From Halodesulfovibrio spirochaetisodalis (GTDB lineage Bacteria > Desulfobacterota > Desulfovibrionia > Desulfovibrionales > Desulfovibrionaceae), in the NCBI RefSeq assembly GCF_001672295.1, contig NZ_JXMS01000005.1, positions 92,379-156,378 of the forward strand: a DNA stretch of 64,000 nt, in the 5' to 3' direction. Positions within the stretch are counted from its first letter, which is position 1. Each line of letters begins with the position of its first letter. Shown here one piece after another: positions 54,820 to 63,847 of this stretch. The notes under the pieces are model-generated. The model did not search any database and was not told the DNA's origin. It was given only the letters and a program-made list of their open reading frames with translations. Both the position numbers and the translations under genes were made by a program.

Positions 54820-54999
54820 TCTAGTCATCTGGAAGCAAAACACACTGTACCCAATATCAATTTAATACTAGAACGTTACGCCACTGTTCTTACAGAAAAT
54901 TCTGGTAAATCATTACACGAAATTGTAGGGCTTGTTGAACATTTAGCACCGTATCTTGCAGATATTGCAACAATAGGTGCAGTTCAACCATTTTGCTAA
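54820..54999 (+). pseudogene. Possible 3' remnant of a gene
   Basis: A start-less frame runs about 60 codons to a TAA at 54997-54999. Its translation looks protein-like: it contains ILERYATVLTEN and EHLAPYLADIAT and has an ordinary amino-acid mix. No ATG, GTG or TTG start is present and the terminator lies directly before it. I cannot name a family. It could be the tail of a deleted gene or a chance open frame. The remaining 250 bases to the next gene show nothing. Confidence 0.3.
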
Positions 55000-55252
55000 G
55001 ATTACCCTTGATTTGATTCGAACGGTAGCAAGCCTCAAATAAATATATAGCAGAATACCGACGCTCATTGGTAACTATTCGGTTATCTTATCGTAGCCTT
55101 TGTTTATTACTACCGAAGTTCTAATAATAGTGAATGATTCCAGCATACATTAGAAAAATAAATAATGAAAACGTTTGTGTTATTATAAAGCCAGCCTATT
55201 CTATGCACTGTTGGCATATTGTCAGCTGGTACCCGCAGTAAGGAAACACTGA

Positions 55253-56170
55253 ATGCTCTCAAAAAAAGCTATCATCAGGCTTATCAAAAGCACATTACTA
55301 ATCGGATTGATAACGTTCTGCGCCTTCTTCATGTTCCTGTTTTTCGAACTGGATGATAAAATTCACAGTATATGGATGGACTGGAAGACGTCAGAAACAA
55401 TTAAAGAAAAATCTATCTGGCTACCCAACTACATAGTTGATGTGCAAGCAAAGCCAATTACCGGTGTGGATAAAAATGTATCCGGTATTACCTTTGACTA
55501 CGACAACAACACACTGTGGATTATCACCAACCAGCCTCAAGAACTTATTGAGCTGGATATGGAGATGAATCCTATCAGAGTAATATCTCTTAAAAACTTT
55601 TCTGACACTGAGGCTGTTGCATATATGGGTGATGGCCACCTTGTTATTGCGGATGAACGCGATTTTTCCATTGTTCTCGCACCTGTTACTCCCAAGACAA
55701 CAGAACTTGATCGCCAAAATCTAAAGCACATCACGCTTAAAAAAGGTGGTACAGAGAACATCGGCTTAGAAGGGATTGCAATAGATCCTGAGACCAATGT
55801 CATATTTGCGGTTCAGGAACGAAATCCTTTAAAGATAATTACCATTTCAGGATTAGCAGACGGAAAGCGAGGTATCGAGATTGGTACTCCCCCAAACATT
55901 GATGTCACCTCTCTTAACCTTAGAGATTTATCCGGTCTGCACTTTGATTCAAAAACAGGCCACCTTTTGATGCTAAGCGACGAGTCCAAACTTCTTGTGG
56001 AAGTTAGTATGCAAGAAAATGACATTAGCTACTTCGACTTAGAAGCAGGTTTTTTTGGCCTGACAGATAAAATTCCCCAAGCAGAAGGGGTCACAATGGA
56101 CGCTGATAGAAATCTCTACATTGTCAGTGAACCTAACCTGATCTATCGATTCAAAAAGAGTGGCAAGTAG
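55253..56170 (+). CDS. SdiA-regulated family beta-propeller protein (YjiK-like)
   Basis: The 305-residue protein has one N-terminal transmembrane helix (about residues 12-32). The rest follows the SdiA-regulated/YjiK pattern of a beta-propeller: VSGITFDYDNNTLWIITNQP, then repeated GLEGIAIDPE-like and LSGLHFDSKTGHLLML strands, ending EGVTMDADRNLYIVSEPN. The family is anchored in the envelope and has no proven activity; phytase-like or lactonase-like ligands are possible. AAGGAAA precedes the ATG. It stands at the left edge of the tRNA-associated accessory zone. Confidence 0.82.
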   Translation: MLSKKAIIRLIKSTLLIGLITFCAFFMFLFFELDDKIHSIWMDWKTSETIKEKSIWLPNYIVDVQAKPITGVDKNVSGITFDYDNNTLWIITNQPQELIELDMEMNPIRVISLKNFSDTEAVAYMGDGHLVIADERDFSIVLAPVTPKTTELDRQNLKHITLKKGGTENIGLEGIAIDPETNVIFAVQERNPLKIITISGLADGKRGIEIGTPPNIDVTSLNLRDLSGLHFDSKTGHLLMLSDESKLLVEVSMQENDISYFDLEAGFFGLTDKIPQAEGVTMDADRNLYIVSEPNLIYRFKKSGK

Positions 56171-56368
56171 CTCCAACAATTTGTGCACTAGCTTTTGAAA
56201 GCTAATAACGCGTTCTTTTCTTGCAGCCAAAGGCATACCGATAGCACTGTATTTTGCCACAACCTAATGTAAATAGAGCACACTCATGCTGAAAGTAAAA
56301 ACGTATGCTCATGATATGCCTCAAGCTTCAATACATAATGAACGGCTCTCCCGACTCATAGAATAAAA

Positions 56369-56453
56369 AAGCTCTTACACTTTCGTGTAAGAGCTTAACT
56401 TGCTTTGACGCCACATGGGGATTTGCCTCCCCTGCGCCAGCATGAAAGACAGG
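56369..56453 (-). repeat. Decayed copy of tRNA-Glu 3' half plus terminator (outer copy)
   Basis: The hairpin at 56369-56396 is identical to the tRNA-Glu terminator at 59323-59350, and identity extends several bases beyond it. A degraded tRNA 3' half (about 56405-56453, reverse strand) follows. No 5' half is present. This fits a displaced attachment-site copy. Confidence 0.7.
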
Positions 56454-56566
56454 AACCATGCCTAACAACAGATGCTGATTTCTTTCTGAAAAACACCCAC
56501 AATGCAGGCAACTTGAACGGCAGGGAAAATCATTACATTGTAAACTTCAATCTACCCTGTCTGGAG

Positions 56567-57352
56567 TTAGGTGCACTCATAAACAACTTCTGCTTTGCTG
56601 AAGTTTGAGTCCACCAGATCCTCTTTCGGCACATGAACGAATATCGAGCCATCCCCTTGAGCATTCTCTATGTCCGAATAGTTCAGCTGCAGCACAAGTG
56701 CCAGCTCATCTTCGCTAAAGGGCTCCTGAACACCTGCCGAGTACCCACCGATTTTACTATAGATGGACGACTCATTAAAACTGTCTTCCAGATCTTCATG
56801 GTCACCTTCATCTAAGCCGTTTTCCTCGGCTACTTCCTGAATGAAATCATAAAAATTATCATGACCGTTAATCTCTATGGTGGAAGCATTGGCTGTGTTC
56901 CCGTAGTCCTCTCTTTCCTTGAAGGCAAAAAGATGTGTTGGGGATTCCAGATACGCATCATCGGCTATTTTATCCAAGAAGGAAAAATCAGTCATCGGCT
57001 CCTCGAGCATCTGCTCTTTGGATATGAACCTTACCTTTGCAGATTCAAAAATGGTGTCATCATCACTTTCGCTAAAAATCTGCAGCAGTCCTTCCCGAGG
57101 ATAGCCCTCTAAAAGGGGCAACTGTTCAAAGTTGATCTGAGCCACCAAGTACATAGGCATTTTATTGTATTTGCCCACTGGATAATCCATCCCGCTAGGC
57201 ACAAAGGGTTTACCGCAAAACTTGGAGGTGGTGAGGGATGAATCATCGTCCATAAGGTGACAGCCCGTAGAAGTCAGATTGATTTCAACAGCAACTTTTT
57301 TAAATTTTTCGATCTCTGCTTTGTACGAGACCAACAATTCTGGTAATTTCAT
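56567..57352 (-). CDS. DUF1963 (YwqG-like) domain protein
   Basis: The 261-residue soluble protein matches the YwqG/DUF1963 family: KFCGKPFVPSGMDYPV in the first third, LVAQINFEQLP, and KIGGYSAGVQEPF with LVLQLNYSDIE near the end. It is very acidic. Members are common in bacteria and their biochemical role is unknown; several occur in toxin-immunity or accessory loci. The ATG at 57352, nine bases after AGAGGA, is chosen over a TTG two codons earlier. It is the only intact gene of the outer tRNA-associated segment. Confidence 0.8.
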   Translation of the reverse strand: MKLPELLVSYKAEIEKFKKVAVEINLTSTGCHLMDDDSSLTTSKFCGKPFVPSGMDYPVGKYNKMPMYLVAQINFEQLPLLEGYPREGLLQIFSESDDDTIFESAKVRFISKEQMLEEPMTDFSFLDKIADDAYLESPTHLFAFKEREDYGNTANASTIEINGHDNFYDFIQEVAEENGLDEGDHEDLEDSFNESSIYSKIGGYSAGVQEPFSEDELALVLQLNYSDIENAQGDGSIFVHVPKEDLVDSNFSKAEVVYECT

Positions 57353-57560
57353 ATCCAAAGTCCTCTCTCACTGGATAGTTGTCTGGATTCGCTCATTGTA
57401 ACGCGTCCCAGATTTTTAAGCTGAGGCAATATATAAAATAAGCTTCTCTGTACAGACTCGTTTAGGACAAAAATTAAATCATCTTGAAGTGATAGTGACA
57501 CTGCAACAAGCGTGTAGATACATCATTTAGTCATTACCCTGCTCTAAAGAGAGGAGTGAG

Positions 57561-57701
57561 ATGAAGATGAATGTCCAAGAGCGTAGATCATACGATCCTG
57601 AGTTCAAGAAAAATGCTGCTTTGCTCTGTGATAAACGAGATCAAGGAGTAGTAGGAATGCCAAAGAATTTGGTGAAATATAAGAATCGGCCTTACCATTA
57701 G
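57561..57701 (+). pseudogene. IS3-type transposase orfA remnant
   Basis: A 46-codon frame begins with ATG 57561 and has a good ribosome site (GAGGAG). Its start, RRSYDPEFKKNAALLC, is the helix-turn-helix beginning of IS3-family OrfA proteins (pattern xxYxPEFKxxAVxL). It stops after about half the usual domain and no orfB or terminal repeat is recognisable, so it is a degraded insertion sequence. Confidence 0.6.
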
Positions 57702-57798
57702 CTTAGAGAGCTGACAGACAAAAAGAGAGCCATTTCCAGATCATGGAAATAAAGTGAAAGTTTGAAAACTTACACCGTGCAAGGCAACGAACACAAAA

Positions 57799-57884
57799 AA
57801 GCTCTTACACTTTCGTATAAGAGCTTAACTTGCATTGGCGTCACCAGGGGTGATTTGACCCCCCGTCGCCTGCGTGAAAAGCAG
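57799..57884 (-). repeat. Decayed copy of tRNA-Glu 3' half plus terminator (inner copy)
   Basis: The hairpin at 57799-57826 matches the tRNA-Glu terminator with one mismatch (A for G). The tRNA 3' half, CCA end at 57836-57838 through the anticodon loop at about 57884, is recognisable with point changes. The 5' half is absent. Confidence 0.75.
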
Positions 57885-58136
57885 AAAGTAAAGCTATAAA
57901 TCGGACGCTTATCCTGCGTTTAAAACGAAAATAACTTTAGCCTGTATCGTTTTACAGTCACTAGAATCAATTAATATTATCAGGATGTTACCCTAAGTTA
58001 ACAAAGCAAAAATCATGACAGCCTTGATAAACTATGAGAAAGTGTCAGTAAACAATACGCGACGTCGACATTAGATAAACCTAACGGCGGTCAACCTATA
58101 AGGATATGTGTTAGATTAAGTGCTGACCACGACAGT

Positions 58137-59129
58137 TTAGAATGCGTCCATATTCTTCTTTTCTTCCAACGCCTCTTCGAGACTACGAAACTTCGTACTC
58201 TTGTATTCAACGGCACATCTAACTTCGTAGTTGTTCCCTTGCATATTCAAAGAAATATCTGTTTCAGGGAGCACCCACTCTTGGTACTGTAAAAGATGTC
58301 CTATACTTACAGCGAATCCATGCTTCTCAATATCATCTTTATATAAAGAGTTAGACCAGAACTTTTCATCGCCAATGGGAGTACCGTACTTTTTTGTAAG
58401 AACATTAGACATTTCTCGATATGCAAATAAGTACATATTTTCATTGCTATATTTATCTTTCAGAACATACTTCGCTCTGACCAACTTGTTCTTAACAAAT
58501 ACGTAAATGATCTCATATTCCCTTTGGAGTAGGTAATCTTCGAACATTAGAGCGTCTCCAAGCTCAGTAACAAGGTTAGCTGTCTCGGATTGCTTAACCT
58601 CTTGTTTCGTCATTCCCCAATTGGTTTTTCTAAAAGAGAATAAATAAGACTTAACTGATTGCTTGTTAAGCGAGTTCACTACAGCCTTTTCTGCAATTTT
58701 TTTGGCTTGATCCAAACGCTTCTGATATTTTTCAGCACCTTTTCCAGCAGTGGAGTCTTTAATCCGAAATTCGCCTCGTTTATCTATATACTCCTCTCTT
58801 AAATTAACGGTTGTCAGGTAACCCTCATCTAAAGGAGTGAACCTATAAGCAACCTTCAATACTAAATTTTCCTTTTGCGTCAAAACACTGTAAAGTGCTG
58901 GTACAAAAGAACTCATCGCAGACCTCTTAAACAACATGCTATTACGGCTTTTCGACTCAAGAACATAGTCATCTTCTAGCATTAATGTAATCAGAGCTTC
59001 TTGCACATTTCCTAAGGGAGCATTAATTGAAGCCTCAGGCAAGCCTGAAGGTGTATTCATTCGATTTGCTGCACAACCCAATAGTCCAAGACTGGATACA
59101 AGCAAGCACATCACGAGTATCTTTCTCAT
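58137..59129 (-). CDS. Predicted lipoprotein of unknown function
   Basis: The 330-residue protein has a lipoprotein signal with lipobox LLGC (Cys about residue 19) and is then soluble and Lys/Glu-rich. The middle has a Leu/Lys-rich helix-like segment (YQKRLDQAKKIAEKAV) and a conserved-looking FRKTNWGMTKQEV that resembles motifs in periplasmic proteins of unknown role. I recognise no named family. GGATT lies before the ATG at a poor distance. It is the only gene in the segment between tRNA-Glu and the inner decayed copy, so it is probably cargo of the integrated element. Confidence 0.7.
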   Translation of the reverse strand: MRKILVMCLLVSSLGLLGCAANRMNTPSGLPEASINAPLGNVQEALITLMLEDDYVLESKSRNSMLFKRSAMSSFVPALYSVLTQKENLVLKVAYRFTPLDEGYLTTVNLREEYIDKRGEFRIKDSTAGKGAEKYQKRLDQAKKIAEKAVVNSLNKQSVKSYLFSFRKTNWGMTKQEVKQSETANLVTELGDALMFEDYLLQREYEIIYVFVKNKLVRAKYVLKDKYSNENMYLFAYREMSNVLTKKYGTPIGDEKFWSNSLYKDDIEKHGFAVSIGHLLQYQEWVLPETDISLNMQGNNYEVRCAVEYKSTKFRSLEEALEEKKNMDAF

Positions 59130-59320
59130 TTTTAATCCTAGTTCGTTTAAATCAACTGTTCATGAAATTATGTCTCTTCCTAGCAAAGACTCTTTGCAAT
59201 TGAAATAAATAAACATATATTCAAATATTTATATCCGTCGAAAAACAACTACTTCAAAGTAGACATGCAAAAATGAACAGTATTACCCGACGATGCTATC
59301 TGAGCGGATGACAAACACAA

Positions 59321-59350
59321 AAAAGCTCTTACACTTTCGTGTAAGAGCTT
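59321..59350 (-). terminator. Terminator of tRNA-Glu
   Basis: A 12-bp stem (59323-59334 with 59339-59350, loop TTTC) is followed on the minus strand by a T-run. It is duplicated in the two decayed copies to the left. Confidence 0.88.
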
Positions 59351-59359
59351 AACTTGCGT

Positions 59360-59437
59360 TGGCGTCCCCAGGGGGATTTGAACCCCCGTCGCCTGCGTGA
59401 AAGGCAGGTGTCCTGGGCCAGGCTAGACGATGGGGAC
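59360..59437 (-). tRNA. tRNA-Glu (anticodon UUC)
   Basis: The minus strand folds as a tRNA: acceptor GTCCCCA/TGGGGAC, anticodon loop CUUUCAC (anticodon UUC, Glu), T-arm with GTTCAAATC, discriminator G and an encoded CCA (59360-59362). All arms pair. The 3' end points to the accessory zone and serves as its apparent integration target. Confidence 0.95.
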
Positions 59438-59797
59438 GCTTGGTTCGTGCTTCGTGAGTTCCCTCACGTGCGAAAACGTATCTATGGAAAACTATGCCGA
59501 GTGTCAAACTGTTTTTTATCTTTTTTTGTATTAATTTCAGACAGGCAATCGCTTTAACAAAACATAACACATTAATTCAGATAGTTAGTTCTTATTTTAT
59601 ATTTCAACGTTGTTTCTCTACAGACTAACATTCATGACTAATAGTATTTGCAGGCAAAAGAGTAAGTGAGTATCATCACTTTTTGCGCAGCGTTTTTTCG
59701 CACAAAGGTAAATGAAGCGGCAGCCATTTTCCCACGTTCACTTTTCTGATGACACTTCCTTGCCGCCTGTTAACAACCCGAACCACCCATCTATCAT
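59438..59797 (+). other. Intergenic region between tRNA-Glu and polA
   Basis: The left 40 to 150 bases should hold the tRNA promoter (minus strand) and the right part the polA promoter. I see no gene or repeat. Confidence 0.4.
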
Positions 59798-62437
59798 ATG
59801 TCTTTACAAGAACGCCTTGGTCTCTCTTCACAGCCGGTCTACCTTATTGACGGTTCCGCATTCATTTTTCGGGCATTTTACGCCATGCAGCATCTCAAGC
59901 GTGCTGATGGATTCCCAACAAACGCCCTATTTATTGTCTCTCGTATTTTATTAAAAATGCTGCGGGATGAATCTCCTGAATACATCACCTTTGTTCTTGA
60001 TGGACGCGGTAAGAACTTCCGCCACGACCTGTATACAGAGTACAAGGCGAACCGTTCTGCCACGCCGGAAGATCTGGTTCTCCAGCTTGAGCCTATCAAA
60101 GAGATGGTAAAGCACCTCGGTATTCATCTTATTGTTTCCGATGGCTGCGAGGCAGACGACTGCATTGCCTCTCTTGCCAGCAGACTGAAAAAAGACCATC
60201 CGGTTGTCATTGTCGGGGCTGATAAAGACTTAAAACAGTGCCTCGATACAAACGTATACCTATGGGATCCGGGCGCAAAGCAGGAAAAGCTCACCTCTCT
60301 TGAAGATTTTATCGAAGAGACAAACCTTACCCCTGCCCAGTGGGCAGACTATCAGGCCGTTATCGGTGACTCTTCAGATAACATTCCGGGTGTGCCGGGC
60401 ATCGGCCCTAAAACTGCTGACAAAATTTTCACCCAATTTAAAACACTGGAAGAAATCCGCGACGGTTTTGAAAAACTCAAGCCGAACCTGCAAAAAAAGT
60501 TCGCAGACCATCTCGACAATATGTTTGTTTTCCGAAAGCTTACTACGCTCGGAACCGATTCCTGCGACAATGAAAAGCTTGAAGATTTCAAACTAAAGCC
60601 GATCTCCCGCGAAACCGTGCTCGACTTTGTAAAAGAGTACGAACTGCGAGCACTGGCACGCGAGGTAAACGCCATCGCACATGCAGACACACCTGCGCCG
60701 GAACCAAAAAAGAAAAAAGTCGCCACAGACCAGCTCGGTCTTTTTGGAGGCGGAGAAAAACTCACACCGGAAGAGCCTGACGCAAGCCCTGCCATGTCTG
60801 TTAATGACGTGACCGGCCTTACCTCCTGTGCAGATAAGCGTGTTGCAGTGCTTCTCGCTGATCAGACAGAAAGCAATTCCGTTCTGGTTGCTATTGATAA
60901 GACAGAGTTTTTATATGCAGGCAAAATGGATGAACTTGCCGAGTTCTGTAAAGCAGCAAAGCAAATCATTACTCCAGATGCCAAAGCACTCTTCCATCAG
61001 CACGCAGGATGGTCTTCCATAGATCCGAACAAGCTGCTCGATCTTGGTTTAATGGCATACCTGTTGAATCCGGAAGACCGTGATTACTCATGGAAAAAGC
61101 TTTCCCGTAAGGCTGATGAACTGGAAATCTCCCGCAAAAACGGCGGCATCCTTGCGCTTGCCATTGCAGAAGAACTTGAACGCAGCCTCGACGGCGGCCA
61201 TTTGCGTCCGCTCATGCTCGACATAGAGCTCCCGCTTGTAGGTGTTCTTGCTGAAATGGAAGAAGCAGGTATCCGCATCGACCGCGCAGCCTTTGCAGAG
61301 TTTCTTCAGGAAGTGCAGGCCGACCTCGACAATCTTACCCGTACTATCTACGACATCGCGGGCACGCCGTTCAATATCCGCTCTGCCCAGCAGCTCGGAA
61401 AAGTATTGTTCGAAGATTTAGGTCTTGTTTCCAAAACCAAGACAAGCGGAGGTCAGGCTTCCACTTCACAGGCTGTTCTGGAAAAACTGGCAGGCCAGCA
61501 CGAGATTGTGGATCGCATTCTTGAGTACAGAAAGCTTGAGAAACTCCGCTCCACCTACCTTGAGCCACTGCCGAAGCTTGCTGACAAAGATGATCGTATT
61601 CATACAACGTTCAACCAGCTGGCAACTGCAACCGGTCGACTGTCTTCAAGTAACCCGAATCTGCAGAACATTCCTGCACGTGGCGAATTCGGCACGCGCA
61701 TGCGCAGCTGCTTTATCGCTGCGGAAGGCAAAAAACTGGTATCTGCTGACTACTCGCAGGTTGAACTGCGCGTACTTGCACACTGCTCACAAGACCCGAC
61801 ACTGCTTGATGCGTTCAAACACGACAGGGATATCCACAGCAGCACAGCAGCACTCCTGTTTGAGGCATCTGTTGACGAGGTTACTGCAGATCAGCGTCGT
61901 GACGCCAAAACTATCAACTTTGGTCTTATCTACGGCATGGGACCACAGAAGCTGGCTGGCGAGCTCAAAATTTCCCTTAAGGAAGCAAAAGAGTTCATTG
62001 CCCGTTACTTTGAAAAGCTGCAGCACCTTAAAGAATTTTACGACAAGGTTGAAGAGGACGCTAAACAGCACGGCTATGTGTCCACCCTTGCCAGCCGTCG
62101 CCGGTACCTGCCGGAAATCACATCCGGTAACAACATGCTACAGTCTCAGGCACGCAGACAAGCTATCAACACCGTTATTCAGGGCAGCGCCGCTGACATC
62201 ATCAAAATAGCCATGATCAAGACTGCGCACGACCAGCAGCTTAAGCAGCTTGGTGCTCAGCTCATCCTGCAGATTCACGATGAACTGGTACTTGAAGTAC
62301 CAGCAGAACATGCAGAGGCAGCAGCAAAACGCCTTCAGGAAATCATGTCCAACGTGGCACCGGACGGAAAACATCTGATGGATGTTCCACTTAAAGTTGA
62401 TGCCGGAATCGGCGACCGCTGGAACGAAGCACACTAA
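59798..62437 (+). CDS. polA: DNA polymerase I
   Basis: The 879-residue family-A polymerase begins with the 5'-3' flap nuclease (about 1-290, YLIDGSAFIFRAFYAM and EADDCIASLA). A middle domain (about 330-480) follows, with polymerase motifs in the last third: motif A DYSQVELR, motif B RRDAKTINFGLIYG and motif C QIHDELVLEVP. The middle domain shows no Asp-x-Glu exonuclease I motif (it reads VAVLLADQTES) and seems to lack proofreading, as in several other bacterial PolA proteins. It fills gaps and removes primers. No SD is obvious near the ATG at 59798. Confidence 0.95.
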   Translation: MSLQERLGLSSQPVYLIDGSAFIFRAFYAMQHLKRADGFPTNALFIVSRILLKMLRDESPEYITFVLDGRGKNFRHDLYTEYKANRSATPEDLVLQLEPIKEMVKHLGIHLIVSDGCEADDCIASLASRLKKDHPVVIVGADKDLKQCLDTNVYLWDPGAKQEKLTSLEDFIEETNLTPAQWADYQAVIGDSSDNIPGVPGIGPKTADKIFTQFKTLEEIRDGFEKLKPNLQKKFADHLDNMFVFRKLTTLGTDSCDNEKLEDFKLKPISRETVLDFVKEYELRALAREVNAIAHADTPAPEPKKKKVATDQLGLFGGGEKLTPEEPDASPAMSVNDVTGLTSCADKRVAVLLADQTESNSVLVAIDKTEFLYAGKMDELAEFCKAAKQIITPDAKALFHQHAGWSSIDPNKLLDLGLMAYLLNPEDRDYSWKKLSRKADELEISRKNGGILALAIAEELERSLDGGHLRPLMLDIELPLVGVLAEMEEAGIRIDRAAFAEFLQEVQADLDNLTRTIYDIAGTPFNIRSAQQLGKVLFEDLGLVSKTKTSGGQASTSQAVLEKLAGQHEIVDRILEYRKLEKLRSTYLEPLPKLADKDDRIHTTFNQLATATGRLSSSNPNLQNIPARGEFGTRMRSCFIAAEGKKLVSADYSQVELRVLAHCSQDPTLLDAFKHDRDIHSSTAALLFEASVDEVTADQRRDAKTINFGLIYGMGPQKLAGELKISLKEAKEFIARYFEKLQHLKEFYDKVEEDAKQHGYVSTLASRRRYLPEITSGNNMLQSQARRQAINTVIQGSAADIIKIAMIKTAHDQQLKQLGAQLILQIHDELVLEVPAEHAEAAAKRLQEIMSNVAPDGKHLMDVPLKVDAGIGDRWNEAH

Positions 62438-62597
62438 CACTTTTTGGAAGGGGAGTGAGGGAGTACCGCGAAGCCAAACACATCAGGCATAGCGATCACA
62501 TGTACCCCTTACCCACCTAAGGCACACTGCCTTTATCGGGGCGCATACAGCGAACCCAAACATAACAGTACGGTTTACAGGAAACCGAATAGAACAG

Positions 62598-63785
62598 ATG
62601 AAACAACTTATTCTTAAAAAAGGTGAAGACCGTCGTATCCGCCTCGGTCACCTCTGGATTTTCAGCAACGAAGTAGACACTAAAAAAAGCCCGCTCAAAG
62701 AATTTGAACCGGGTGAAAACGCAGTCGTCGTTAATGCTCAGGGACGTGCTATTGGCTCTGCTTATGTGAACCCGAACTCCCTTATCTGCGCACGTATGAT
62801 CAGCAACCGTCCGCATGAAGGGCTCACTGAGGCACTGCTCGACAAACGTATCTCTCAGGCACTTACCCTGCGTGAATCCATGTTCGACAAGCCATTCTAC
62901 CGTATGGTGTTCGCAGAAGGCGACTTCCTGCCGGGTCTGGTCATCGACCGCTACGACGACCTGCTGGTTGCGCAGCTTACCACTGCGGGCATGGAAAAAA
63001 TGAAAGACCAGATCACCTCTGTTCTGTGTGACATTGTTCACCCGAAAGCAATCCTCTTCCGCAACGACTCAGCAAACCGTCCTCTTGAAGGACTCGACCG
63101 CTATGTTGAGCAGGCAGTAGGCACTGTTCCGGCTAAAGTTGCTATTGAAGAAAACGGCGTTAAATTTGAAGTTCCTATGATTGAGGGACAGAAAACAGGG
63201 TGGTTCTACGACCAGCGTACCAACCGCAGAGACTTTGCGTCATTCTGTAACGGTAAACGCGTTCTAGATGCATTCTGCTACGCAGGCAGCTTCGGTTGCA
63301 ATGCTGTAAAAGCCGGTGCCAAAGAAGTAACCTTCCTTGACGCTTCCCAAATTGCTCTTGATGCAGCAGTCCATAACGCAGGTCTCAACGGCTCTCCTGA
63401 CAAAGTTGATACCGTATACGGTGACGCCCTCGACACCTTGCAGGAACTCAAGGACTCCGGCGCACAGTTTGACGTAATCTGCGTAGACCCGCCTGCATTC
63501 ATCAAGCGTAAAAAAGCCTTTAAAGAAGGTCTTTCTGCATACCAGCGAGTAAACAAGCTTGCTATGGATCTCGTTGTAGACGGCGGCATTGTAACAAGCT
63601 GTTCCTGCTCCCAGCACCTGAGTGCACAGGACCTGAACCGCGTACTTCTGCATGCTGCCTCCAAATCCAAAACCCGCATCCAGACCCTCATTCAGGGTCA
63701 TCAGGGGCCGGATCATCCGGTACATCCTGCAATGCCGGAAACACACTACCTTAAAAGCTACACAGTGCGCGTTTTTAAAAGCTAA
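62598..63785 (+). CDS. Class I SAM-dependent rRNA large-subunit methyltransferase (RlmI-like)
   Basis: The 395-residue protein begins with a PUA domain (about 1-75, LKKGEDRRIRLGHLWIFSNEV). An EEHUB-like middle part and a Rossmann methyltransferase follow, with RVLDAFCYAGSFGCNAVKAGA as SAM-binding motif I and DVICVDPPAFIKRKKAF holding the catalytic DPPAF. The family methylates C5 of a cytosine in 23S rRNA. It is preceded by a 160-base gap after polA; both are likely single core genes. A Cys (CSCSQ) is present in the position of the catalytic nucleophile region. Confidence 0.92.
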   Translation: MKQLILKKGEDRRIRLGHLWIFSNEVDTKKSPLKEFEPGENAVVVNAQGRAIGSAYVNPNSLICARMISNRPHEGLTEALLDKRISQALTLRESMFDKPFYRMVFAEGDFLPGLVIDRYDDLLVAQLTTAGMEKMKDQITSVLCDIVHPKAILFRNDSANRPLEGLDRYVEQAVGTVPAKVAIEENGVKFEVPMIEGQKTGWFYDQRTNRRDFASFCNGKRVLDAFCYAGSFGCNAVKAGAKEVTFLDASQIALDAAVHNAGLNGSPDKVDTVYGDALDTLQELKDSGAQFDVICVDPPAFIKRKKAFKEGLSAYQRVNKLAMDLVVDGGIVTSCSCSQHLSAQDLNRVLLHAASKSKTRIQTLIQGHQGPDHPVHPAMPETHYLKSYTVRVFKS

Positions 63786-63813
63786 GCTTAACCGCGTACC
63801 TTTTTGCATCATC

Positions 63814-63847
63814 AAGCTGGTGGAATCACTTCCACCAGCTTTTTTTA
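63814..63847 (+). terminator. Intrinsic terminator after the RlmI-like gene
   Basis: A 12-bp stem (63814-63825 with 63830-63841, loop TCAC) leads into T6. The remaining 150 bases to the window end are AT-rich with no gene seen. Confidence 0.92.
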
